Of a stretch of 64,000 nt of DNA, positions 1 through 10,244 are shown piece after piece. Made by a program: the position numbers and the translations under genes. How positions within the stretch are numbered: the first letter of the stretch is position 1; each line of letters starts with the position of its first letter. The DNA comes from Macquaria australasica. Taxonomy: Eukaryota; Chordata; Actinopteri; Centrarchiformes; Percichthyidae. The DNA is taken from positions 3,136,001 through 3,200,000 of the forward strand of contig SEMN01000007.1 of assembly GCA_005408345.1 (NCBI GenBank), read 5' to 3'. The notes under the pieces are model-generated. The model worked only from the letters and a program-made list of their open reading frames with translations. It searched no databases and was not told the DNA's origin.

Positions 1-145
1 TAGAACAAACAATGGCTCTTACTGGGCCTGAGCAGCTTGTGTATCTTCAGTAATAATTCATTTTTTAGAAAGGTTTATGTCAAACATTTCAATAGTATTT
101 TTTTGCAATTGAATGTAAAATACTTAGTATAATTCTGTGTTTCAG

Positions 146-358
146 AAACAGCCAAACGCCCGTTTCTCCGAGCCCAGCTCCTACAACAGCCTTGAGTTTG
201 AGCGTCTTACTATCAATGACCCTCCTGGTCCACCGTCTCCCTCTAAAGTCACCAACCTCCTGGATGAGAGTTTCCTTGAGTGCCCAAAGTGTCGGGCCCC
301 CTATCCCACCAGCCGCCACAGGGAGCTCCTGGCGCACATTGACTACTGCTTTGCCTGA
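146..358 (+). CDS. cep55: CEP55, last coding exon (3' partial)
   Basis: This is the terminal exon of a gene that begins left of the window. A polypyrimidine tract and AG at 144-145 precede 70 codons and a TGA at 356-358. The peptide is Ser/Pro-rich at first and ends in a small Cys/His zinc-binding module (ECPKCRAPYP, then HRELLAHIDYC), with the C..C..H..C spacing of the C-terminal ubiquitin-binding finger of CEP55. The family acts at the midbody, where it recruits ESCRT factors for cytokinetic abscission. The neighbour RBP4, PDE6C and the following genes are in the same order as around human CEP55, which supports the name. The coiled-coil body and ALIX/TSG101-binding hinge lie outside the window. 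Identification rests on a short C-terminus plus synteny. Confidence 0.82.
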   Translation, partial: KQPNARFSEPSSYNSLEFERLTINDPPGPPSPSKVTNLLDESFLECPKCRAPYPTSRHRELLAHIDYCFA

Positions 359-377
359 GCTAGAAGTAAAGTCTAGA

Positions 378-430
378 TCAGTGGTTCCCAGCCTGGGTGT
401 CGGGACCCCTCCTCATCCAAGGGGGCAGCA
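378..430 (+). mobile_element. hAT-like transposon terminus remnant
   Basis: The sequence cagtggttcccagcctgg followed by gtcgggacccc resembles the terminal inverted repeat of hAT/Charlie-type elements (consensus starts CAGTGGTTC). It begins about 20 bases after the CEP55 stop codon, so it is carried in the 3'UTR. The other end and the target-site duplication could not be identified. Confidence 0.5.
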
Positions 431-1932
431 AGATAGCAAGGCGCAAAACAACATTTATGCTACATGCAATTCTTTCTTCTTTTTTACCTCTCCATATCTC
501 TGATCACTGGATACACATTTATGATACATTCAATAAACACGATGGTGTGTGTGCGCAGTTTCCATAAACAATAGGCTGTGGTGAATCGCCTTTTTGTCTT
601 AACTCCAAGAGATATTCAAATAGTTATTTTGCCTCAGAGCGGATTAAGATCCAAACAAGATTTAAATGTCTGTTTCAAAAAAGTACTCAGGCCAAAGACT
701 GATCTGATCATGTTTTGAAAAATAACTCTTATTCCTTCCATGTTTATTTCTGGGGTTCTGCTGCTTTTGTTTTTGAGTGCAGTGTTATTTTTCAGTTATT
801 CTTTTTATGAAGCTCTTAGTGAATTCTGATCTTTTATTTTTGTGCGTATTTGGTGAAATTATTTATTCCTGGGTTGTTTTTTTATAAGTGAGCTACTGTC
901 TTTTTAGATAATGAAAGATTTTATTTTCCTTCAGTAAATGTAAGCAATGATAATTATGTATCACTGTAAAATGTTCTGCATTTATCGAGGCCTTTTTTGT
1001 ATAACCATGGGAGGGGCCCTTTTTATTAGAAGTTTACAAACCTGCCTAATATGTTCCACACTGTTCCTCCACTCATAGTTTCAGTAATCAATACCTTTGG
1101 TGGTTTTGTGTAACATTTTCCTCAGCATGTGTAATATTGAAGGCGTATTTGTATTGTTCTGAAGAGAGAAAAATTACCCGTAAGCAGCAATGGTCAATGG
1201 GCATTTTGACAGTGTTATACCTTCTAGCTACTATGTTCAGTCATAATTGTGGACAAAACTGTCCATTTGACTTGCCTGCCATGTGTTGCCTGTTAAATTC
1301 CTAGTGGTTGTGTTCCATTACAAAGTGTAGCGGTGTTTCTCTGGCTAGTGTCTTGCAAACAAACCTCGCTGAGCCATGTGACTGTAACCATGACCAAGAT
1401 CTTTCTCTAACCTTACCCACATAGTTTGATTTGCCTGGACTTAACCAGACCTTAAACATACTGCACCGGGGAGCTTAATTGGTCACATGGTGCCAGGTTG
1501 ACCGTGTATTCTTCCCTGCTCGAGTGGAGCTCACTTCCGTCTGCACCTTGACTTTTCAAGCCTGCAGCCCTGTGAGGCTGGAATGAGATTGCATGAGTTA
1601 ATTCCTTGTATTAAACTATTTAAGGCAGAGGATTAGTGAAGGTCCTCTTGGTAGGGGAAAGGGGGTTAAGGTGCCTTTATTCCTGCAGCCTTGGCAATGT
1701 GACAAGATAGACTTAAGACAGACAGACGCCGCTATACTGTCATCCTTTAGATAGTTGTTTTGTTTTAACGTACGCCATGGGTCTCTGAAAACTGCGAGCC
1801 AAGAATCATGTTTTCACCAACTTTTGTCCATTTTGCTGGGGTTTTTTTTAAATGTCATCTTTGTTTTATTTTAATCATATGCTCCAAATTTGTTTTGCCA
1901 TGCACTGTACTGTGTGCAATGTGCAAATGTGC

Positions 1933-1938
1933 AATAAA
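1933..1938 (+). terminator. cep55: Distal polyadenylation signal of CEP55
   Basis: Canonical AATAAA followed within about 30 bases by a T/GT-rich stretch. It is the last good signal on the plus strand before the intergenic repeat. Confidence 0.55.
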
Positions 1939-2474
1939 GATGTAAATCTCCTTCCAATGCAACAGTCCATTGTGTACTTTTTGTCACATCAGATTGTAGT
2001 TTACTGGCCAATAGCATTTTAAAACTTTTGCTCAGTTACTGAATGGACTAAAATAAAATAGAAATTGTTAAACTGATGGAAAATCATTGTACCCAAACAT
2101 TTACTGCAAGTTAATACAACAAGTGGTCAAATGCATAATCTTTGCTTGCTTGCCTGGACTGTGTTTATACCAATTTAAAAGCATAGTTTTCATGTCACTT
2201 GTGTTCTAGATGATCCACAGTGGAAAAGTGATGGTAGAGATAAAGGTTGATGATGTTGAGCTTGGTGTGTCGTGGCGTTAACTGTACTTTAATGCTGAAA
2301 GGATCTGGCGTCACCAGTGTATTCCATTTACCACCGAGCTGATGTAACACATTCTGATGTTTCACTCTATAATTGATTTTTAGCTTAATCTACTAAGTAA
2401 CGAGGTATTCATGTGTAAACATTTTGTCAATCTTTATAATCCCTTGTTACCCATTAGATTAGGCTATGAGTCTA

Positions 2475-3172
2475 CAGCAATGCTGTCGGCTCTGTGAGGC
2501 TGCACAGTGGCGCTTTGAGCTAAATGCTAACGTCAGCATGCTAACATGCTGTTGTTTAGCAGGTGTAATGTTCACCATGTTCATCATCTTTGTTAGCATG
2601 CTAACATTTGCTAATTAGGCAGCTGAGCCTGATGGGAATGTTGCTAGTCATTTAGTCATGTATTGGACAAGTGAATCTTGACGTCACGATGACACTTCAT
2701 GAAAAGTTAAGATATCAGCTGATTACAATTCATCCTGTCAAAACCACAAATCCTGTCAAAACCACAAATGTCAACCTCATGGTCGCAGCAGGGGAAAACT
2801 CAGGGGATCACCAAAGTCTTTAGGATACATCATCTGAGAACCATGAATGTCGGTACAAAATTTATCCAGCAGACGCTGAGTTATTTCTTTGTATAAGTGA
2901 AAACTTGGATCTGTTGGTGGTGCTAGATGAAAGTCAGAGGGTCACAAAATCATTAGGATTGAGCCCCTGGTTACCATGGATATCTGAACCAAATTTCATG
3001 CCAATCCATGCAACAGTTGTCAAGACATTTCACTAAAATAAATGTAAATCTGCTAGTGGTAAAGTCAATACATCTGGTAGTTGTTGAGATAGTTCAGTCT
3101 GGACCAAAGTGCTGGACCAACCGACAGACAGACAGACCGGCATTGCCCTCCATTAAGCCATAGCTTGGCTAA
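2475..3172 (+). repeat. Interspersed repeat family A, copy 1
   Basis: Starts with a segment reading ggctctgtgaggctgcacag, continues through several GCATGCTAAC motifs, and ends with the motif ggaccaaccgacagacagac and a line resembling ccattaagccatagcttggc. The same order of blocks occurs at 24607-25066, and its last part at 29565-29718. From memory this is a high-copy non-autonomous element of spiny-rayed fish genomes; the class is not certain. Inside this copy an 18 bp unit (tcctgtcaaaaccacaaa) is tandemly duplicated at 2733-2768. Confidence 0.75.
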
Positions 3173-4201
3173 AAATGTAAATGTCAACCAAAAATTGACA
3201 GGAGAAGTGTTGGGGACGTCAAAGTTCATAACAATGTGACCCTGTGAATACATCATTCCGACATAATAATACTATATAGTAATATATAATGATATAAGAT
3301 AGAAATAAATCACAAAATTCTGCATACTCTCGGATTTTTATGTATTTTGACTGACTGAATCCAAAAGCAAACAACATGAACACAATTTTTGCAATCCAGG
3401 AAAACGGTCGGATAGATATTTCATGGCTATCAAAAATCGAATGAGCAACACAGTATGAATGTTTTATTTCAAAAACTGGATCAAGAAGTACAATACAGTC
3501 AAGACACAACCAAACTACTATGCCCATATAGTACATGACTAGATGTGTATGTATTAAGGTTTATTAACAATATCTACCTTTGTGCTACAAGATACTGTAC
3601 GTGCTTCAGTGTAAAAGCAAAGCCAGTGACTTGTGAACCTAGTTTTTCAGTAAACATGGTGGTATTATTCCAGAGCTGCAGTAATGCTGAGAGTATCAGC
3701 TTCACTTTTTTCACAAGATTTTCACAACTGATTATTTGTCACATTGGCTTGAAAAGTTCCAAAAGTTGTTTTTCAGTGATTTGATATGTCTAGTTTTCTC
3801 AGTGGAACCAGAGAGGATGTTTCACTGGTTTCCACGAGGAAGCTTGTTTTATGCTACTCTGAAGTTCTTATACAAAAAAAAACAACATGTGACAGATGTT
3901 GAGGATAAAATGTTAAAAGGCCCAGAATCTCCTTTACTAATGGGGAAATTTGGAAAAGTGACAACAGACCAGCATCAACAGTCACCTTTTCTTTCTATTT
4001 ACAGTATAGTCATGCGAATGTGACAGTTTATAGTTTGCCATTTTTAGTTTTTAAAGAAGAATAGGCTACTTTCTCTGTTAAGACAGACAAAGACAGTAGA
4101 GGAGAGAGAGAGCTCCGGTGGGACTCAGTCCAAGACCAGCAGAGGGGCACGCAGTACCAGAGGGGGGTGCTTCAAAAAGAAGTTTTCTGAGTGTGAACAG
4201 A
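3173..4201. other. CEP55-RBP4 tail-to-tail intergenic DNA
   Basis: AT-rich and without recognisable coding exons. It must contain the 3'UTR of RBP4 (minus strand), but the polyadenylation site is unclear: a TATAAA variant signal lies at 4027-4032 (minus) and a canonical AATAAA (minus) at 3560-3565. FFAR4, which sits in this interval in human, is not seen. Confidence 0.5.
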
Positions 4202-6380
4202 TCAGACGCTGTCGCAGAAACCTGCAGTGGAAAGAAGACAAACATTTTGCTTACTGCATGAAAACACAAACGTGTGATTATCTCCCACATGCAAAAATCT
4301 TAAAAATAAAACCGCTATAATACTAATGGTGATATTAATGTCCATCTCATTAGGTAATCAAGTTAGACATTGATCATGAGGACTTACTCAACTTAGTACA
4401 ATCAATCATTCACTTGGTCTCTCACGTTATTGAATGACACTGACTTACAAATAGATCAATAAATCATTGGATAAACAAATGAGCACTTAGTTGAACTCAA
4501 CTCACCAGTGTGTGAAACGCGTCTGTATTTGCCCAGCAGGCAGAGGTCCATCTTCTTCTGGTGGGCCAAGGGCTGGTCCTCCGGCCTCAGACCGGACGGA
4601 TGACGAGAGAATATTAATGAGTAGCTGTCTAGGCAAGTGCCGTCAGAGTCTTGTAGTCTGCACGAGTAGTGGATGGCGTAGTTATCGTAGTCAGTGTCGA
4701 TCACCCAATGGTCATCATCTGCGAGCAGATAGGGGAGGAGAGAAGGGAAGGGTGTGAGGGCGAGGGGGAGTTTCGATATTTACCAAACCATCCTTTTACA
4801 ATTTGTGAAGCATTTTTTAAACTTGCATAGTAAGTGTGAGGGCAACACTTTACAGTGGACATTACTGTACATCTCACAGGTGCTTTATGTCTCAGAGTTG
4901 CTTTGGTGTTTGTATATGGCAGCTGATCTCAAGCTAAATGCTACTGTTTCAGTTAAAATTTAGATCAATTTCCCCTTAACATAAAAAAGATTTTACTGTC
5001 CTAACGCACACATTATCCCATCCCATCATGGTGTTCAAAACTCCAGACGTTGTGCTTAGAAAAGATGTGATTATCTCTCTTTGACATTGATTATTTTTAG
5101 TTGAAAGTGGACTTTAGCACTCTGTCCACCATTTATACAAACACAATGCTGGGAGTTACAAAGGGGTGCCTTGATAGCATAATCAAGTCAACAGCTGATT
5201 CAATAATATGGATGGGTATTATACTACAGTTGATACAGAAAATGTAAGTTAACTTAAAAACACAACAGTTTGGTTCAGCACGGGGATCATAGTGAATTGA
5301 AGTGAAATTTGGTTGGATTCATTTTCCAGGGTCACAGAGAACCATGTGCTGCAGTTGATGATTAAATTAAATCAACAGTTGTCTAAGGGTCAACAATCCC
5401 TTTTGCAATACAATGTCAGTGACTCCCAACTGACAATGTCAAAAGCTTATGCTGGTAAGGTGCCTGGTCATACATTAGTTGTCCTCAATTTGTAGCTGAG
5501 CGCAGAAACCAACAAATTCAAGTCTGAAATTAAATTAGGTCCTATTGGTGTTCAGGTGTAAATGTTCCACAGCTTACTTCCACTCTGCAGGTAGGATGCA
5601 ACTCCCCAGTACTTCATCCTGAACTTGGCAGGGTCAGAGGTTTCATCGAAGGTGGCCAACATGTTGGCACACATTTCCCAATTGCTAGAGGTCAAAAAGG
5701 GAGGAGCACATTACGAAATATGTGAGACAAAATGGAGGCGATAAAGCGTAGAGAAAGCATACTGATTAAAGCATAGAACAGGTAGTAAGTTGCACAAATT
5801 CACAGTTCAAGTGGAGGAAAAGGTGAGCCTTCACAGTAAAGAGCAGAACTCACTTGAGGATGATGACTCTGCCCACAGCAGTGGCAGTCATTTTGCCATC
5901 ATCTCCGATAGTAAACTGGGCCACGACGTTGTCAATTAAGAACAAACCCTCTGGATCCTTCTTTGCTACGGCATACCATGTCCCCGCATACTAAGAGAAA
6001 AGAAATCCACATCTAAGTCCACTTCACATCTCAGTGTTTTTCAAAAAGTTAAAGCACAAAATATTCCAAGTGAAAGCAGGGATACAGAGATTTTTCTTTA
6101 TGAAATGAGATAAAACAAATCTTAGATCTACAGTCTAATCAGTATTACACAAAGTTCTTTAAACAGAAGTGATATTCCTATCTATCTCTAACCAAAAACT
6201 CTGATTATAACACTACAAAGCAGGTTTTAATATGATCATAGAACTCATTAAATCATTAAATTAATACGTCCAACTCACCCTGCTCTTGTCAAAGTTCTGC
6301 ATGACCTGGATGTTGGCCACCTGGCAGTCCTGTGCCCAGGAAAAAGCCAGGAGACAAAGGGCCACAACGTACCGCAGCAT
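4202..6380 (-). CDS. rbp4: Retinol-binding protein 4, plasma (complete CDS)
   Basis: Five coding exons on the minus strand: 6279-6380, 5854-5990, 5578-5684, 4506-4718, 4202-4221, all GT-AG and in phase, encoding 192 residues. The protein has a hydrophobic signal peptide (about residues 1-16, MLRYVVALCLLAFSWA), the lipocalin motif G-T-W in YAGTWYAVAKKDPEGLFL, and the second lipocalin motif TDYDNYAIHYSCR. All six cysteines of the three RBP4 disulfides are present; the last one lies in the 20-base terminal exon (ends GFCDSV). RBP4 carries all-trans-retinol from liver to tissues, including the eye, bound to transthyretin. The C-terminus lacks the extra residues of mammalian RBP4, as is usual in fish. 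NNWEMCANM and KMKYWG-like blocks favour plasma RBP4 over the related photoreceptor protein purpurin. The start is preceded by a good acceptor site, so exon 1 is noncoding. Confidence 0.95.
5030..5212 (+). repeat. Inverted repeat arm 1 (RBP4 intron 4)
   Basis: The segment containing gtgattatctctcttt, then ctgggagttacaaagg, then cataatcaagtcaacagctg is repeated in reverse complement at 7259-7430 with only scattered mismatches and short indels. It lies in the RBP4 intron between exons at 4718 and 5578. It is not part of repeat families A or B. Confidence 0.85.
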
Positions 6381-6650
6381 TCTGCTTCAGAGGAAGGAGG
6401 AGAAAAGACAGAAAGAAAGAAGGAAAGTGGTTGGGAGGGACAGTTTGAGAGAAGGAGGCAGAATAGGGAACAGTGACGGAGAGGACAGACACATTTGTCA
6501 GCCACATTGCCAGTTTGTTTCCTTTCAAGTCCTCAAGTCAAGTAAAGTGTAATAATATTCCACAAAATATTTCCCTATGTGCTACAAACTATTTGTCAAA
6601 AGCACCAATCATTCACTTAGTAAAAACACAACTGCACTGTCAATGCATAC

Positions 6651-6719
6651 CTGGTTACTAAAATCTGGACAGCTCTCAGAGATCTTCTGGCTTTCTATCA
6701 GGTTGTGGCCTTATATACA
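6651..6719 (-). promoter_or_regulatory. rbp4: RBP4 core promoter and noncoding exon 1
   Basis: Read on the minus strand, a TATA element (tgtatataag, 6710-6719) is followed about 30 bases later by a likely start site near 6685-6690 and then by a short noncoding exon that ends at 6651 with a strong donor (accag|gtatgc). The matching acceptor is the pyrimidine-rich tract just upstream of the ATG at 6380. A TATA-driven short noncoding first exon fits a highly expressed liver gene. The start site itself is inferred. Confidence 0.7.
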
Positions 6720-7258
6720 GTTGGCTAGTATTGCATAATACTAAATTCTGGAGACCTGATCCTCCCCTATTCTCCCCACAGCTAGCTTGCCTTCTATTGG
6801 ACAAAAATTTACTTAACTGTAGACACAAGTCCCATTGATTTGTGTGTTCTGCACATTTGGCCGACCACCCCTCCATATCCCCCCCAAAATGTGCTTTCCT
6901 GTCAGACCTGCTAAGACGTTCTTGGTCTTGTGAAAGCAACCACCAGCAAAACCAAGAGGACCATCTGGAATAAGTTATGCGATGCATGTATAGATACAAA
7001 CATGGGTCACATTCCAAGGTATACACACACCATAGGCACACACTCAACAACAACAACATAGTGTACCATTTGTCTTTGGAGCTGACTGATTTCTGCAAAA
7101 ACTTACGGCTTGAGTGTTGTTTTCCTGTGTGTGCCCACAGGCACGGAACCCCCTCGTTTGTGTGGGTAAGCTGGATTGCACTAAATGCATGTTTTAGCCC
7201 TTTCTCCTTTCTTACTTACCAAAGAAATGTTACAGTAGGTGAGCATGCTTCCCGGCAG

Positions 7259-7430
7259 CATCTATATTATTGCATCAGCTGTTGACTTGATTATGCTGTC
7301 ATGGGACTCCTTTGTAACTCCCAGCGCTGTGTTTGTGTAAATGGTAGACAGAGTGCTCAAGTCCACTCACAACAGAAAAGAATCAATGTGAAAGAGAGAT
7401 AATCACATATTTCTGGACTTTCAAACACCA
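7259..7430 (-). repeat. Inverted repeat arm 2 (upstream of RBP4)
   Basis: This is the reverse-complement partner of 5030-5212. Shared blocks include caactgttgactt-type sequence, tttgtaactcccagc and gagagataatcacat. It lies about 0.55 kb upstream of the RBP4 TATA box. Confidence 0.85.
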
Positions 7431-8394
7431 GTCAAATCATAAACGACATGAATCAAAAGAAAAGTTTATCTGCTGAGAACATTCCTTTATATTGTCATTT
7501 AAGGGATCAATTTTGTATTTTTGTGAAAATGTTTAAAGCACTAGAGACAGTTAATTACTGACTCCTGTAAACACTAAGTGAAAGCAAATGGCTGCCATAC
7601 TTATGTAAGCTTGTGTATGTAAGAACCTCTTTGTTTCCTATTTAAAAAAACATGCTGTTTTCCCAAGTCCAGGGTCAAACAGCTTGTGTCAGTTTTCTGA
7701 CTTGTTTTATTCTGCTGTTCCAGGTTTGCACACTTAAAATGTACATAATTCACAGTACAAGCGAGTTAAGAGAAATACCTAAACTGTTCTCTAACACAGG
7801 TCTGTGTTTCATCTGACTTTTATAAACTGATGCTGTTGTTTTGCACTGAGATCATGTAACCAGTCCTCTGAGGGCTTAGTTGAATGAAAGAGCACAGCAC
7901 ACAGCCAAACATCTGCAGATTGCATAACCACAGCCAGCCCCAGCCAGTCGAACAGCGCAATTACTCATTTTTAGCAGAAATAATAGCGACTGGAATTTGG
8001 CCAGAGGCAGTGTAACCTTTCACAATCTTGAAGATTGGCCAAGAAACGATATACATTACGCAGCCAGGTTTGTGTATGCATTTGACATTTTGGGCAGTAT
8101 AGTGGTAAATGGTAATGTCATGGTAAGGTCAGTTTCTTGTTTTGAGGGTGTGTGAAACTTAAATAACTCAAAATCCCAAATGATCCCCTACAAGATTGAG
8201 ATTTGGGCAAAATACCTCATGGTCATCAAGCTTTTGGGCTTTAAAGAGGGAAACTTGCGTAAACTGAATGTTTTGTCACCTAAACATAATGAAATCCATT
8301 CAGACATCACCACTAGCTCCACCCTGACCTCCTGTTAATGATTGATAAAAATGAAATCCACTTTTGCTGGGGTGGCTGGGCATGAACTTTTTAT

Positions 8395-8438
8395 GGCTTC
8401 TGAAGGTGGGCGTGACAGAAAAAGTTTGAGAACCACTG
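8395..8438 (-). mobile_element. hAT-like transposon terminus remnant
   Basis: The segment ends in gtttgagaaccactg, the reverse complement of the typical hAT/Charlie terminus CAGTGGTTCTCAAAC. The body to the left is degenerate and no partner end was found, so it is an old fragment. Confidence 0.55.
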
Positions 8439-9879
8439 GTCTAAAGTGAGGCTATGCAACTATGCAAGCCAAAATGTCACTTTGTTCCTCTTACAAATGA
8501 AAAGTTGAACTCATAAGCAATAAAACCAAGTGCTCAGTTCAATGCACTCAAGTGTTTTGGTGATACAGCCTTGCGTGGTCTGGCATGACGTCTCCTATGG
8601 TGGCTAATGTTAGCTAATGCTAGCAAACTTTAGAAATATTGTATGACATTATTGAGTCAGTTTGCTGACTGGTTTCTGCATATGGTCCCATTCTACTTGC
8701 TGTCAGTCAGGTTGCCTAATGACGGTGTCCTTAAAGCAAGGAACTGAAATGCAGAGAAATCCAATGTGCCATCATCCCGTAGTTACTACTTGTGGCCACA
8801 GAGGGTGCTGTTCAGTAAAAGTTACATAGTCTCAATTTAATACCCCAAAACACACAAAATAAAATGAAACACAATCAGGAAAAAATACTTATTAAAAAGA
8901 CATAACTGATTCCATTCAGTTAGAAAAGAAAATACTAGAATTGGCTATCAGAAATATTTCATTATTCATCATATTCATCATTACATTTGGCTGCCTTGCC
9001 TTGCCCGTCTGTTGGTCTGCTTGTATTTCCCTTTTTGCACGCTAACACCCATCCAGTTTCTCCCACTGTGAAATGGGCTGCTCTAATTTATTTCCACAGC
9101 GCCTCATATCCACACACCCACACCACTCCCCTTGTGTAGCTCTCCCTTGATAAACTTGCCTTAATCCCCACAGCAAAAAATAGTGGGGAACTCCTTGTCT
9201 TGCCAGCCTGCCAGCAGCTAACCAGACAGCGCGCTCGGTTAATAATAGCCAGCCATCTTTGTTTAGGCCCTTGTTCTCAGACGTCCAAGTCTCACTAACT
9301 GGCCAATTTGCAGTTCTGGGACTGATACCTTCATGATGATGGTGATTTAATTAGAGCACACAGGTAGGCTGCTCACACATTTAGAGCATCAGATAGGCCG
9401 CCATTATGGCTCTCAGCGCCATCACTGCCAGTGGCTGACACTATTTAGGTACTTCCTCCGCTGTGGCAACAACAACAAGGACAGAACAGTGGTAATATCT
9501 AATGCAGGGTTGGCTCACTAGGAGGTTATCTGAGGTAAGGGGAGCTGATATCATGCCTCCTGCTTGCTCAAATTGTTTAATTTATAAGTAAACAGGGATG
9601 ACACATTAAATGTTAGATTGCAACAGTAGGCTACTAGTGTGAGTCCAGTAAGTGGCTCAGGGAAGACCTGTGCATGAAGCAACTCTATTCAGTGAATGCT
9701 CTTTAGCAAGGCACTTAGTCCAACCAGTGGATGCTGTGAAGGTGTCAGGTGTGCGTAGTTGCATTTATGGGGATAAGGGGACATGTGAAAACAACCTGAA
9801 CCAATGGACACCTGGCATTTGACCTGACAACTGTCTCACTCTCTCCTGCGTCCTCCTTAAGATGGGGAGGATTGCCCGT

Positions 9880-9991
9880 TATAAAATGATCAGCGCTGGG
9901 ATTTGCGGGTTAAGGACGCTTAGAGCAGGGGTTTTAATGTCGTGACGTCACGTTAATTAGCGGCCACTTTGATCCTTTCAGCCTCTAAGCC
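9880..9991 (+). promoter_or_regulatory. pde6c: Candidate PDE6C promoter region
   Basis: Contains a TATA-like TATAAAA (9880-9886), a palindromic CRE TGACGTCA (9943-9950), a homeodomain-type TTAATTAG (9953-9960) and a CRX-type core TAAGCC (9986-9991), all within 360 bases of the PDE6C start codon. Homeodomain/CRX sites are common in photoreceptor promoters. These are short motifs and the assignment is an inference. Confidence 0.4.
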
Positions 9992-10244
9992 GCACTCCGT
10001 CCTATTCTGTCTGTCGGCGGACACGGGGCGTGTTAGTGACTCCCTCGGGGACCGTGGAGGAGAATGCAGGTCCGCACAAACGGATGCTACTGATCCAACC
10101 AGCCGCGTAGGCCACAGCACAGCTCCCCTCTCCATTTTTCTATTTTTTTTATTTTTTTTATTTTTATTTTTTAAAAACACATATCCCCTGCAGGTGATGC
10201 TTTTGTGAAAAGAGGACGGGAATATCGAACTTCTCGAGCTCAAA

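Larger units (their letters stand above)
359..1960 (+). other. cep55: CEP55 3' untranslated region
   Basis: No coding potential is seen after the stop codon. Two AATAAA polyadenylation signals are present, a proximal one at 532-537 and a distal one at 1933-1938, the latter followed by a GT-rich stretch (tgtgtacttttt) typical of a downstream element. The transcript may therefore end near 550 or near 1960. The 3' boundary is inferred. Confidence 0.55.
6720..9879. other. RBP4-PDE6C head-to-head intergenic DNA
   Basis: About 3.2 kb between two divergent promoters. It holds inverted repeat arm 2 (7259-7430) and a hAT terminus (8395-8438). No exon, tRNA or other RNA gene could be recognised. Regulatory sequence for both genes is expected here, but no element is certain. 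Confidence 0.5.

Noticed and set aside
2475..3180. Possible CRISPR-like or tandem array because of recurring GCATGCTAAC and GACAGAC motifs
   Set aside because: The motifs are irregular in spacing and recur as part of a dispersed fish repeat; the genome is eukaryotic.
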